This document shows, in pieces, positions 1 through 11,469 of a stretch of 64,000 nucleotides of DNA. Made by a program: the position numbers and the translations under genes. The notes below the pieces were generated by a model. The model saw only the letters and a program-made list of their open reading frames with translations, was not told the origin of the DNA and did no database searches. The number at the start of each line of letters is the position of its first letter. Positions within the stretch are counted from its first letter, which is position 1. Source of the stretch: Plotosus lineatus (Eukaryota > Chordata > Actinopteri > Siluriformes > Plotosidae); contig CM045737.1 of assembly GCA_024760905.1 (NCBI GenBank), positions 19,505,848 to 19,569,847 on the forward strand. Direction: 5' to 3'.

Positions 1-403
1 GAAACCAGCTCTATGTGCTTTTTGACTGATGGTGTTGTGCTTCATCAGTATAGTAGCATCAGTCGTCTGCATCACAAGGCTGCTATCCAGTGCCGTGGTC
101 TGATTATCTTATCGTCCATGATGTGGTATTGCGTGGGCAGACCAACACTGTATTAGGATTAATGTTCTCTTCCCATCTAATGATTTTGCCTGATGTGGGA
201 AGCTGCAGACCTATGCAGACATTTTTACCAAACTCTTATCTGTCTCAGCAAATTCACAAATGATAACTACAGAGAGCAAAAGCTTGAAGTCTTCTGTTGA
301 ATTATCACCATGACGTGAGCGATTTTTGTATAATCGCTGCATTAGAGAGCATAATAGAAACTAGAAGCTATAAGAATTTATTATTTTTTTAACTGGAAGG
401 TAT
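1..403. other. Intron/upstream sequence, nothing recognised
   Basis: No open frame of note, RNA gene or recognised repeat is visible before the Tigger-like element that starts at 406. Confidence 0.5.
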
Positions 404-405
404 TA

Positions 406-695
406 CAGTGGTACCTCACCTTACGAAATTAATCCGTTCCAGAGATTTTTTCTTAACCTTGATTTTTCGTAAATTGAACCGCATTTTACATGTAAAATGT
501 GTGATTCATTCCAAGGCCCCCAATACTACCCCCTAAACCCTTTAAAAATTATAAAAGCACCCTTTTTAAGACCTCCTGCTTCAATAATCGTACCGATGGC
601 AGACGGGTTTGGCCATATTCCTTTGTGAGATCAGTCAACCGCATGCCACGAGCCCGCTTCTTCTTATCACTTGTAATATCACCGTAAATCACACA

Positions 696-754
<59 letters not shown>

Positions 755-1186
755 ACGCGTGTTGACCATGTCTTCTTAGCAGAGTTATAATCTTACAAAT
801 GTTTATGGAAGGTTAAAAGCCTGAGTCAAAAAATAAAGTTACAATGACTCAAAAAACTCATGACACAACAGTAACTCTGTCCTTTACACGAAAAGCATTA
901 TGGGAGAAGTAGCTCCATAATAGCCAATGGGAGGGAGCTGCGTCATCCCTCCTAGCCAATGGGAGGCCAGCGGGGCGGGCTGTTGGAAGAGCAGCTCGTG
1001 CATTGTTTGAATGTTTGAATGGCACGTTTTAATATTTGAACAGCGCGTTTGAATGTTTGAGTGGTGCATTTGGCGCGTTTCGTAAGGAGAACTTGTTTCG
1101 TATACAGACACAAAAAAATTTCGGAAAATGTTTTTCGTAAGCTGGATTTTCATTTGCTGGGCTCATCGTAATGTGAGGTACCACTG
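406..1186 (+). mobile_element. Tigger-like element A1, TA target duplication
   Basis: Terminal inverted repeats CAGTGGTACCTCACCTTACG (left) and its complement CGTAATGTGAGGTACCACTG (right) bound 781 bp, flanked by TA on both sides (404-405, 1187-1188). CAGTGGTACCTC-type ends with TA duplication are typical of pogo/Tigger transposons. Near 570-680, read on the minus strand, lies a decayed helix-turn-helix coding remnant (DLTKEYGQT, then LKQ near the end) comparable to the Tigger transposase N-terminus. A (GT)n tract (699-753) lies inside. It is non-autonomous now. Confidence 0.75.
699..753. repeat. (GT)n microsatellite
   Basis: Perfect GT dinucleotide run of about 55 bases inside element A1. 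Confidence 0.97.
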
Positions 1187-1223
1187 TATTTGCTCTGATT
1201 TCCCAACAGTGTACACATACACT

Positions 1224-1341
1224 CATTCATTTTTTGAACCGGTTAATCCTAATTAGGGTCACGGAGAGGCTGGTGCCTATCTCAGCTGACTCTGGGCAAG
1301 GGCGAGGTACATCCTGGACAGTTCACCAGGCAATCCCAGAG
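1224..1341 (-). mobile_element. SINE family T, 3' tail fragment
   Basis: Reads cattcat..gaaccggttaatcctaattagggtcac, the complement of the 3' tail of a tRNA-headed teleost SINE (tail ..gaccctaattaggattaagcggttcag, then ATGAATG-like repeats). Only the tail third is present. Confidence 0.65.
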
Positions 1342-1439
1342 TTAATAAAATGGTTTAATATGTTAATAAAATGTTTAAATGGTTTAATAGATAATTTTCT
1401 TTTACTTTTAACACATATTTCATACAAAATTGGTGTACT

Positions 1440-1589
1440 TTTATCATTTTTAAAGAGTTTATGGGGTAGTCTTGGGAGCCTTGGAATGAATCAGGCGTTT
1501 TACATGTAAAATGCCCTCTACTTACGAAACTTCCGCATTACGAAAAAGGCTCTGGAACAGATTAATTTCGTAAGTGGGGGGGCCGACTG
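1440..1589. mobile_element. Tigger-like element B, one end only
   Basis: Ends ..taatttcgtaagtgggggggccgactg followed by TA. GGCCGACTG is the same terminus as the complete B element at 62823-63602. The inner part (ggcgttttacatgtaaaatgc) is also shared with family A. The left end is not found. Confidence 0.6.
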
Positions 1590-1794
1590 TATCTAGGTTT
1601 TCCCTCATGATTTTGGAAATAAGAAGTATGATCTCACACCCCCACCACCACCACCCAAATCATGTCATGGGAGAGGCCCTGTGTACACGATACCCAGTTT
1701 GACAAGGTTTATTTTGGATCTGCAAAGGGTGAGGATCAGGGCCATACACTATGTCATACATTTGAGGACTAATTTAGATTTTAAAACATGGACA

Positions 1795-1921
<127 letters not shown>

Positions 1922-1941
1922 AAACCCATTCTCACACATGA

Positions 1942-2505
1942 AAGGACTCCAAAAACACTCATACATCAACTACATTAGCTACTTATGTTATGTAACTTGG
2001 CAATAAAGTGTGGTTTTGTGCTTCATCAAAGACACTTGATAAATTACCAAAAAAAATTTAAATAAATAACAGAACTGTATCAAAACAGTAATCAGAGCAG
2101 TAACTATTTCTACATTTGCAGGCTGTGTTGAGCATGGCAAGCAGTAAACAAAGTTGTTATTGGTGAAAAAGAGTGTTTAATTGTTGTCAGGAAGCAGATA
2201 GGTCTAATGTCCAAGCCAGGATGTATTCACTTCATGCCAAGTGTTTTTCGGATAGGTGGTTTACTATGACCATGACCAGAATAAAGTGGATACTGAAAAT
2301 AAGTGAGACAGTGAGCTCTGGATGATGAAGATGATGTAGAATTACTCTGATGTAGATTAACTGTCTTGCTGGATTAAAGCTGAACACAAAATAAAACAAA
2401 GCAAATAAACAAACAAAAATGTCCAACCAATCCCAAACACACAACTTTATGGGTTAAAGATAATATTTAATAGAGGTAATTTAGCACGTCCACCTGAGGC
2501 ATGCA
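1942..2505. other. Intron sequence, nothing recognised
   Basis: AT-rich unique-looking sequence with no supported feature. Confidence 0.4.
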
Positions 2506-2507
2506 GT

Positions 2508-2692
2508 TAAGGAAAGTTAGCATGTTCACCTCACTCTGGGTTACATGGGAACCCACCTGGGTTCGATTCCCGGGATCAAGCATTTGCATGTTCTCCTCGG
2601 GGTACTCCGGTTTCCTGCAACAGTCCAAACACATGCACAGTAGGGTAATTGGCTGTTCCAATTAACCCCTAGGTGTGAGAGTGAGTGTGAAT
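2508..2692 (+). mobile_element. SINE family T, middle part
   Basis: Contains a B-box-like ggttcgattcc, then the SINE body pattern tgcatgttctcc..ggtactccggtttcctgc..cagtccaaacacatgcac..ggctgttccaatt, shared with the other family T copies. The tail is replaced by the adjoining Tigger A3. Confidence 0.65.
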
Positions 2693-2744
2693 GGTTTCAC
2701 CAAATTTCACGAAGTAGGATTACCCCCACACACTGTTTCACCAA

Positions 2745-3443
2745 ACAAAAAATGCAGGTTACAAAATGCATTTTCCTAAAATTTTTGTCTCTGAATACGA
2801 AACAAGTTCATGTTACTAAAGCGCCATCTTAAAAATTCAACCGCACCATTCAAACATTAAAACGCGCCATTCAAACATTAAAACACGCCATTCAAACATT
2901 CAAACAATGCACGAGCTGCTCTCCCATCAATGACCTTCAAACATCCCGCCCCGCTGGCCTCCCATTGGCTAGGAGGGATGACGCAGCTCCCTCCCATTGG
3001 CTATTATGGAGCTGCATCGACCACAATACTTTTGGTGTAAAGGACAGAGTTACTGTTGTTTCATGCTATATTTCTTGACTCTGGCTTTTCACTTTCCATA
3101 AACATTTGTAAGATTATAACTCTGCTAAGAAGATATGGTCAACACACGCATGCACGCACACATACACACGCGTGTGATTTCCGGTGCGAGTGAGAAGAAG
3201 AAACGGGCTCGAGTGATATCACAAAGGAATATGGCCAAACCTGTCTACCATTGGTACGATAGTGAAGCAGAAGGAGGTCTTAAAAGGTATGCTTTCATAA
3301 TTTTTAAAGGGTTTATCGGGTAGTATTGGGAGCCTTGGCACGAATCCCGCGTTTTACATGTAAAATGCTGTTCAATTTACAAAAAATGCAGGTTACGAAA
3401 AAGGTTCTGGAATGGATTCATTTCGTAAAGTGAGGTACCACTA
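2745..3443 (-). mobile_element. Tigger-like element A3, left end decayed
   Basis: Same internal sequence as A1 in reverse orientation: repeated attcaaacattaaaacgcgcc units, ccaatgggaggccagcggggcggg complement, gaccatgtcttct complement. It ends ..cgtaaagtgaggtaccact. Near 3180-3290 it keeps a plus-strand remnant of a transposase helix-turn-helix (DITKEYGQT then, after a one-base shift, LKQKE). The outer left terminal repeat is not recognisable. Confidence 0.65.
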
Positions 3444-3449
3444 GATATG

Positions 3450-3803
3450 TGTGATTGATATAATATCAATAAATACATATTCAATGCTTATGATAACAAT
3501 TAAACATTAAAAAATAATGCATTGGATGTAAATAAAATATAAATACACACATACACACGCACGCATGCAGATGCGCGTGCACGCACTCAGATGCGCACCT
3601 CACTTAAAAATGTAAGTAGTTTTGATGGGAGGTTTTGGGTTTTTTTGCATAATTGGCCTTGTTTTGTGGCATTTTCCTTAACTTTTCCCCTTTTCTTCCT
3701 TAATTTCTTTTTTTTTTTAATTCGATGAATATTAAAAAAAAAAAAGAGAACGCGATGCACTGAAGCCGCATGAATTGAAGTGTGAAGTAGCGAGGGATCC
3801 CTG
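3450..3803 (+). mobile_element. Tigger-like element G2, left end missing
   Basis: Shares its body (ataatatcaataaatacatattcaatg, ttgcataattggccttgttttgtggc) with G1 at 4552-5036 and ends agcgagggatccctg followed by TA. Its left terminus has been lost at the junction with A3. Confidence 0.65.
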
Positions 3804-3805
3804 TA

Positions 3806-4422
3806 CTTGTTTCATTATTGTTACCTGCACATGAAGTTACCTTCCCAAACACTGTTGTGACTAAACATTTCTTTAAACATGTTATAGGTGCCGAGTTGAA
3901 TATACCATCAAACCCGCCATACATCATTATTGTTCAGTTTCTGGAAGAGTGGGTGGTGTTGAGGAAGGTGATTGTCCTGGAGGCCTAAATTGCATCTGTC
4001 TGTAATGAGATCGGTGCTTTAAATAGACACAGGTTGATGTTCTTAAAGTGGTGAATGAACATTTAATATATGGTGACTACATCGTGGGCTGTTGCTGACT
4101 CAGTTTTGCAACTATGTGTATCTGCACCAGCAGGTACTGATAGATAGTGGGGATAATGAATCCAATTTGATTTGTTAGATGCTCTACTACTAGAGCACTC
4201 AAGGCTTAATGCTTTGGTCTAGACACAAGGGAGACCTTAGTGAGCTTCCTCTTCTTTTATACACAAAAACTAAAACTGGCCTTTATTATGCTGGATAAAC
4301 AGCGATTAAATCAAATTAAGAGTCACAAATCATGCCATTCATTTTCTTTTTTGCTAAACAGCCTCTTAAGTATAAAATGATTCATGGCAGCTGGTATAAA
4401 TGGGACAGGAGGGCTAACAGCG
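3806..4422. other. Intron sequence, nothing recognised
   Basis: No feature supported. Confidence 0.4.
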
Positions 4423-4426
4423 TTAA

Positions 4427-5583
4427 CTCATTTGCTACTGCAGTCACTTATACTGCAGCGAGCACTGGGGAGAGTTCGAGCCTTCAACCCCAGCAGAAAA
4501 TATGTTTTTGGCTTCAAAATATCAATTTTGGGATTTTAATATTTCCAAATACAGGGATCCCTCACTTTCCGCGGTTAATGGGGAACAAGACCGCCCCGCG
4601 CGCTACAGCCGATTTCCGAAAAGTAGGACCGATCCCCCTGACTGTCGTATACGTGCATGTATATGTGTATATAATATCAATAAATACACATTCAATGTTA
4701 CAACTGCTTATTATAATCAGTAAACATTCAAAAATAATGCATAAGATGTAAATAAAATGTAAATACACACATACAGACGTGCACGCACTCACAGATGCGC
4801 ATCTCGCATAAAAATGTAAGTACTTTTGATGGGGGAGTTTGGGTTCTTTTTTTTGTTTTTGTTTGTTTGGGGTTTTTTTTTTGCATAATTGGCCTTGTTT
4901 TGTGGCATTTTCCTTAACTTTTTGCTATTTTTTTGTTAATTTCCTTATTGTTAAAAATTTTCACTGAATATTTTTGAAAAACCTGCGATGCACTGAAGTC
5001 GCAGAAACTGAAGCACGAAATAGCGAGGGATTACTGTACTTGGAACATTAAACTTTCACGTGGAAGTGCTTTTTCACTGTAAAGAGTGATAGAAAAGCAA
5101 TACTGTATATCGGACTTCGTTGAAAGTGTGTGTTTGTTTCTGTGAACAGCAGTTTGTCGATCACAGACCGAGAAATGCCCCAGAAAGCTGAGATTTACAC
5201 GTTTTGTTTTCAAGCTCTAAGCCATGTAAAGTGTCAATATTTAAAGAATACTGTCAAAATCCTTTCTGTAAAAGCGGACGTATCCGCCATTTTGTTAGAC
5301 TTGCAGATGAGCTGTTGTCAGTGACATGTTTTAATATTCATTATTTCGAGTTTATGTCCATATTTGGAGTTATAACGCTGCCATAACCTTTATATTGGTT
5401 GTTTTGATTGGATATTTGAAGTATATTTATTATTAGAAGATGAACAAGCTACCCAATCAGACCGTGTGTACTTCGGTGGTTCCCGGTGTTTGAAAGCTCA
5501 GGTTGTATTGCTGCTACAGTGGTTTGCGGGGAAGTCGGAGTAATAAAACCACAACACTACAGTGGTTCACAGTAGCGAATGGG
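4427..5583. mobile_element. piggyBac-like element H at TTAA, carrying G1
   Basis: TTAA (4423-4426) is followed by CTCATTTGCTACTGCAGT. The other end reads ACAGTAGCGAATGGG then TTAA (5584-5587), an imperfect inverted repeat. TTAA duplication with short inverted termini is characteristic of piggyBac-type elements. A Tigger-like element (4552-5036) sits inside, so H would be about 670 bp without it. No transposase was recognised. Confidence 0.5.
4552..5036 (+). mobile_element. Tigger-like element G1, TA duplication, nested in H
   Basis: Termini CAGGGATCCCTCACTTTCCG and complement of ..AGCGAGGGATTACTG, flanked by TA (4550-4551 and 5037-5038). Length 485 bp. Same family as G2. No coding capacity. 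Confidence 0.75.
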
Positions 5584-5602
5584 TTAAGCATATTATCACC
5601 AC

Positions 5603-5772
5603 TGTGTGGAGTTTGCAGGTTCTCCCCGTGTTTGCATGTGTGTCCTCCAGGTAATCCAAAGACATGCACATTAGGCTAACTGACTGTTCCAAATTGCCTC
5701 TAGGTGTTAGTGCCAGTGGGAATGAATGTTTGTGTGTTGGCTCTATGATGGATTGGTGTGCTGTCCAACATG
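5603..5772 (+). mobile_element. SINE family T, body
   Basis: Reads gtgtggagtttgcaggttctccccgtg..gtcctccaggtaatccaaagacatgcac..ctgttccaaattgcc, the shared body of family T. Head and tail are degraded. Confidence 0.65.
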
Positions 5773-5775
5773 TAC

Positions 5776-6275
5776 ATTGGTATCTGATCTGTAATATAAT
5801 TCAACACTAATGATTACTGGTGCACAATCCAGCACTAATGAGGTTGTTGGGTAAAATTCAGAATATGTCTACAGTAATGAGTGGCAACAGTGAGCCACAC
5901 AGTAAGTGATTGGTGGCTGAGGGGTACAAGCCTCACAGTGCTGATCTAGGCTTCGCAGCTCTGGCTTCACAGTGTGGCCTCTCTTTATTCAGATACTTCA
6001 AAGGACAGCCTTTATAGTGGAGCTAACCTTTGACTCAAAGCATCTCACACTGCAAACAGGGACTGTAACATGAATTGATTTAAGGAGAGAATGCGCTCCA
6101 TGTCACTCACATGCTTTCAAATGACGTACCTAAATGAATTGTTCACTGTATTCTAATTTAATCTTTCAGCACTTGCACATCACTGTACTGGGAAATTCAT
6201 TGTTTCATTGAAATTCAATGAAAATTGGCTCATTGATTCAAGCTTTGTGCTCAGTGAGAACATTTCTGTGTGACT
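5776..6275. other. Intron sequence, nothing recognised
   Basis: No feature supported. Confidence 0.4.
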
Positions 6276-6279
6276 GGTC

Positions 6280-6450
6280 CATGTTCTCCGCATGCTTATG
6301 GGGGTTTCCTCCGGGTGCTTTGGTTTTCTTACATAATCCAAAGACATGCAAAGCATTCATGTCTGTATGTCTGTACGTCTGTGTTGGCCCTGTGATAGTC
6401 TAGCTGTTCAGGGTGTACCTAGGATGGGATGGGCTTCAGTGACCCTAATA
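6280..6450 (+). mobile_element. SINE family T, body and tail, internally shortened
   Basis: Shares gttctccgcatgctt, gggtttcctccgggtgctttgg, atccaaagacatgcaa, ggccctgtgatag, gctgttcagggtgtacc and the tail gtgaccctaat with family T. Confidence 0.65.
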
Positions 6451-6451
6451 C

Positions 6452-6946
6452 AGAACAAAGTAGTTTGGAAAATGAAAAGAAAGGGCAGAAATATGTCTAC
6501 GGAGCAGTTGTTGAGTTTGAATATAAATAAAATAATTATTTAAAACTGTTTAACTCAAATAGCAAATAATACCAATAATTTTATGCACTCTTCAGAAACA
6601 ATGTAAAAATATTTACATGTTTCTTATGGTTTCATTCTAATCCCACTCAGTTCGGCAGTAAAGTGTCATAGTATCATTTAAATAATATAGATACAGTGCT
6701 TAATATACAAATGCCACGCACGAAGGAGCCATAAAATTGTCTCTGATGTTGGTCCTCAAGCACTTAATCTCCACACCTCCAAAATTTGGATGACTACTGG
6801 AAGTACTTTATGCATGCACAGTTTCCAGAGAAATAACTTCAGATGAGCATGAAAGAATGACATCACAAGGTGATGAAAGAGAGGATAGAGTTTTGTGTGA
6901 CATGAGCGTTCTTTTTCACAAACAAGCATAGAGTAGGCACAGTATA
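6452..6946. other. Intron sequence, nothing recognised
   Basis: No feature supported. Confidence 0.4.
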
Positions 6947-7129
6947 TACAGTGGTACCTCACCTTACAAAATTAATCTGTTCCAGAGCCTATTTCGTAAT
7001 CTGGATTTTTTTTGTAAGTAGAACCGCATTTTACATGTAAAACGCGTAATGCTTTCCAAGGCCCCCAATACTACCCTTTAAAAATCATAAAAGCACAGCT
7101 TTTAAGGTACTTACTTTGTGTTGACCATA

Positions 7130-10100
7130 ATGCAGCCATGAGGCGGGGGGGGGGGGGGGGGAACGGGACGGGACGGGACGGACTAACCAGTGTCTCTCCC
7201 CCTTATGCCGGTCCCAAGCCCGGATAAATGCAGAGGGTTGCGACAGGAAGGGCATCCGGCGTAAAACTTCTGCCACATTTAAAAAATGCAAATGATCAAT
7301 ACAGAATTCATACCGGATCGGTCGAGGCCCGGGTTAACAACGACCGCCATCAGTGCTGTCAACCAACAGGGTGCTGATGGAAATTGGACTACTGTTGGTC
7401 GAAGACGTCGAAGAAGGAGAGGCGGGAGGCGTGTCCGTAAGCAGAGAGAGAAGAGGAAATGCGTGAGCTGGAACTATGCAAGGAAAAGATAGGGAGCTGG
7501 CTGACATGATGCAGAGGAGGAAGGTGGACATACTGTGTGTTCAGGAGACAAGGTGGAAAGGTAGAAAGGCTAGAAGCTTAGGAGCAGGGTTGAAACTGTT
7601 TTATAATGGTGTGGATGGGAAGAGAAATGGAGTAGGAGTCATCTTGAAGGAGGGGTTTGTCATGAATGTTCTAGACTTGAAAAGAGTGTCAGACAGAGTG
7701 ATGAGTCTCAAGTTAGAAATTGAAGGCGTGATGGTCAATGTTGTTAGTGCTTATGCCCCACAGGCAGGATGTAAGCTAGAAGAGAAGGAGAGATTCTGGA
7801 GTGATTTAGATGAAGTGATGCAGAGTACCCCCAGAGGTGAAAGAGTGGTCATTGGAGCAGACTTCAATGGACATGTTGGTGCAGGCAACAGAGGGGACGA
7901 GGAAGTGATGGGCAGGTTTGGTATCCAGGACAGGAACACAGAAGGACAGATGTTGATCGATTTTGCAAAAAGGATGGAAATGGCTGTGGTGAATACTTTC
8001 TTCAAGAAGAAACAGAAGCATAGGGTGACTTATGAAAGCGGAGGTAAGAGCACACAGGTAGACTACATCTTGTGCAGGCGATGTAATTTGAAGGAAGTCA
8101 GTGACTGCAAAGTAGTAGTTGGTGAGAGTGTTGCCATACAGCAAAGGATGGTGGTGTGCAGGATGACACTGATGGTGAGAAAGGTGAAAAAGGCAAAGGC
8201 AGAGCAGAAGACAAAGTGGTGGAAGCTGAAAAAGGAAGAGTGTCGTGTTGTCTTCAAGGAGGAGTTGAAACAGGCTTTGGGTAGTCAGGAAGTGCTTCCA
8301 GAGGACTGGACAACCACAGCCAATGTGATCAGGGAGACCGGTAGGAGAGTACTTGGTGTGTCCTCTGGAAGGAAAGTAGATAAGGAAACTTGGTGGTGGA
8401 ATGAGGAAGTGCAGGAGTGTGTACAAAAGAAGAGGTTAGCCAAGAAGAAGTAGGACATTGAGAAGACCGAAGAGAGTAAACAGGAGTACAGGGAGACACA
8501 GCGTAAGGCGAAGGTAGCAGTGTCAAAGGCCAAACAGAGGGCGTATGATGACTTGTATGATAGGTTGAACAGTAAGGAGGGAGAAAATGATCTATACAGG
8601 TTAGCACAGCAGAGAAATAGAGATGGGAAAGACGTGCAGCAAGTTAGAGTGATAAAGGACAGAGAGGGAAATGTATTGACTGATGACAGAAGTGTGCTGG
8701 GAAGATGGAAAGAGTACTTTGACGAGCTGATGAATGAGGAAAATGAGAGAGAAAAAAGAGTAGAAGGGGTGACCGTTGAGGAGCAGGAAGTAGCAAAGAT
8801 TAGTAAGGGAGAAGTGAGGAGGGCATTGAAGAGGATGAAGAGTGGAAAGGCAGTTGGCCCTGATGACATACCAGTTGAGGTATGGAAGTGTCTAGGGAGG
8901 TAGCAGTAGATTTTCTGACAAGAATATTCAACAAGGTCTTAGAAAGTGAGCAGATGCCAGAGGAATGGAGGAGAAGTGTGCTTGTGCCCATTTTTAAGAA
9001 CAAGGGAGATGTACAGAGTTGTGGCAACTACAGAGGGATAAAGTTGATGAGCCATACAATGAAGCTATGGGAAAGAATAGTGGAAGCAAGACTAAGGGCA
9101 GAGGTCAGCATTTGTGAACAACAGTTTGGTTTCATGCCAAGAAAGAGCACCACAGATGCAGTGTTTGCTTTGAGGATGTTAATAGAGAAGTACAGAGGTC
9201 AGAAGGAGCTGCATTGTGCCTTTGTGGATCTGGAGAAAGCATATGACAGGGTGCAGAGAGAGGAACTGTGGTATTGTATGAGGAAGTCTGGAGTGACAGA
9301 GAAGTATGTTAGAGTGGTGCAGGACATGTATGAGAGATGTAAGACAGTGGTGAGGTGTGCTGTCGGTGTGACAGAAGAGTTCAAGGTGGAGGTGGGACTG
9401 CATCAAGGGTCAGCTCTCAGCCCCTTCTTGTTTGCTATGGTGATGGACAGGCTAACAGACGAGGTGAGACAAGAATCTCCATGGACTATGATGTTTGCAG
9501 ATGACATCGTGATCTGTAGTGAGAGCAGAGACCAAGTGGAGGAAAATCTAGAGAGGTGGAGGTATGCCCTGGAAAGGAGGGGATTGAAGGTTAGTCTTAG
9601 TAAGACAGAATACATGTGTGTGAACGACAACGACCCAAGAGGAACTATGAGGGTACAGGCGCAGAGATGAAGAAGGTGGAGGATTTTAAGTACTTAGGCT
9701 CAACAATCCAGAGCAATGGAGAGTGTGGAAAAGAGGTGAAGAAGCGCGTGCAGGCAGGTTGGAATAGATGGAGAAAAGTGTCCGGTGTGATGTGTGATAG
9801 GAGAGTATCGGCAAGAATGAAGGGAAAAGTGTACAAGACGGTGATGAGGCCAGCAATGTTGTATGGTTTAGAGACAGTGGCCCTGGGGAAAAGACAGGAG
9901 TCAGAGTTGGAGGTAGCAGAGATGAAAATGTTGAGGTTCTCTTTGGGAGTAACGAGGATGGATAGGATCAGAAATGAGTACATCAGAGGGACAGCACATG
10001 TTAGATGTTTTGGAGACAAAGTCAGAGAGGCTAGATTGAGATGGTTTGGACATGTACAGAGGAGTGATAGTGAGTATATTGGTCGTAGGATGCTGAGGTT

Positions 10101-10273
10101 GGAACTACCAGGCAAAAGGCCCAGAGGAAGACCAAAGAGAAGATTTATGGATGCGGTGAAGGCGGACATGAAGGTCGTTGGAGTAAGAGTAGAAGATGCA
10201 GAGGATAGGGAGAGATGGAGGCAGATCTTTTGCTGTGGCGACCCCTGAAGGGAACAGCCGAAAGGAAAAGAAG
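7130..10273 (+). mobile_element. RTE-like LINE, full-length copy a
   Basis: Perfect 16-bp target duplication actttgtgttgaccat at 7114-7129 and 10274-10289 defines the 3.14-kb insertion. It opens aatgcagccatgagg plus a G tract, the same start as two other full copies, so this is the true 5' end. The 5' UTR includes caggaagggcatccggcgtaaaa, shared with the SINE body. Coding region: APE endonuclease then reverse transcriptase. The 3' end is very short: gtggcgacccctgaagg..cagccgaaaggaaaagaag. Endonuclease plus RT with a short 3' UTR and no RNase H suggests the RTE clade; the exact family is unnamed here. Confidence 0.9.
7476..10248 (+). pseudogene. LINE endonuclease-reverse transcriptase, broken
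   Basis: Endonuclease motifs are ILCVQETRWKG (catalytic Glu), SAYAPQ, GADFNGHVG (Asp/Asn) and QVDYILC. RT motifs are [44 protein letters not shown] and the catalytic MFADDIV. The C-terminal region has RRVSARMKGKVYK and RWFGHVQR. Breaks: TGG to TAG nonsense at 8451-8453 (after RLAKKK), a 1-base deletion near 8895 (after KCL), and another 1-base loss near 9655. Each interval remains open, so decay is recent. Confidence 0.88.
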
Positions 10274-10431
10274 ACTTTGTGTTGACCATGTCTTCTTAGC
10301 AGAGTTATAATCTTACAAGGTATTTTAATCTTATTCAAGGTTAAAAGCCAGAGCCAAAAAATAAAGTTGCACTGAGCACACTCAAAAAACTCATGAGCAA
10401 GCTGCTGCTCAAGGGAGCTGCGTCATCCCTC

Positions 10432-10625
10432 CTAGCCAATGGGAGGCCAGCAGGGTGGGATGTTGAGAGATAGCCAATGGGGGGGGGCTGTGTCATCCCT
10501 CCTAGCCAATGGGAGGCCAGTGGGGCGGGATGTTGGGAGATAACTAATGGGAGGCCAGCGGGGCGGGCTGCTGGGAGATAGCCAATGGGAGGACAGTGGG
10601 GCGGAATGTTGGGAGATAGGCAATG
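10432..10625. repeat. Minisatellite, about 38-39 bp unit, 4-5 copies
   Basis: Tandem units of the type gccaatgggaggccagcggg + gcgggatgttgggagata, with small differences, lie inside Tigger A2. A1 and A3 have a single unit, so the array expanded within this copy. Confidence 0.85.
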
Positions 10626-11224
10626 AGAGAGCAACTCGTGCATTGTTTGAATTTTTTTTTTTTAATTGACCATGTCTTCTGAGCAGAGTTATAATGTTAC
10701 AAATGTTTACGCAAGGTTAAAAGCCTGAGCCAAAAAATAAAGTTGCAATGAGCACACTCGAAAAACTCATGAAACAAGCTGGTGCTCAAGGGAGCTGCGT
10801 CATCCCTCCTAGCCAATGGGAGGCCAGCGGGGCGGAATGTTGGGAGATAGTCAGTGGAAGAGCAGCTTGTGCATTGTTTCAATGTTTAAATGGTGCATTT
10901 TAATATTTGAATAGCGCGTTTGAATGTTTGAGTGGTGCGTTTGGTGCATTTCTTAAGGAGAACTTGTTTCGTATACAGAGACAATAAATTTTGGAAAATG
11001 TTTTTCGTAACCTGGATTTTTTGTTTACTTAGACTATCGTAAGGTGAGGTACCATTGTATGTATACAGATGGAAAAGAGTCTAGCCAATACAAGAACAAC
11101 ACAAGGCTGGGAGAGCTTTTGCCCGGCTTGATTTTTATTTATCTATTTATTTATTTATTTATTTATACTGTATTAATTTTGCAAGGGAAATATTGACTTC
11201 AGTAATCCACCCATCCAATGCGAG

Positions 11225-11465
11225 CACACACATGTAAACAGTGAGCACTCAGAGCAGTAGGCTGTCACATATTGCAGTGTCCAGAAAGCAGTTGGAGGTT
11301 AGGTGCCTTGCTCAAGGGCACTTCAGCCATGAATGTGGAGGAAGGGAAGGTGCAGCTCACTCCCCCCACCACCACACATTTTTCCTGCTGGTTCAAGAAT
11401 TGAATCAAACGACCTTTCAGTCCCAGAGCTGCTTCTCTAACCATAGCTGTGTCAATTTGGCACAA
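11225..11465. repeat. Dispersed teleost repeat (family M)
   Basis: Contains ggttaggtgccttgctcaagggcacttcagcc, a phrase common in fish interspersed repeats. Similar wording recurs at 57365-57475. Boundaries are not resolved. Confidence 0.5.
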
Positions 11466-11469
11466 TAGA

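Larger units (their letters stand above)
6949..11057 (+). mobile_element. Tigger-like element A2 carrying a full-length LINE
   Basis: Left end CAGTGGTACCTCACCTTAC after TA (6947-6948); right end ..GTAAGGTGAGGTACCATTG before TA (11058-11059). The LINE at 7130-10273 is inserted between two copies of a 16-bp host sequence. Beyond the LINE the element's own interior (gaccatgtcttctNagcagagttataat) occurs twice, at about 10285 and 10668, and a minisatellite has expanded at 10432-10625, so A2 has undergone internal duplication compared with A1. Confidence 0.75.

Noticed and set aside
7806..8426. Open frame of 206 codons, minus strand
   Set aside because: Antisense to the endonuclease of LINE copy a.
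10432..10625. CRISPR-like spaced repeats
   Set aside because: The units are contiguous with no spacers, lie in a eukaryotic transposon and derive from its own interior.
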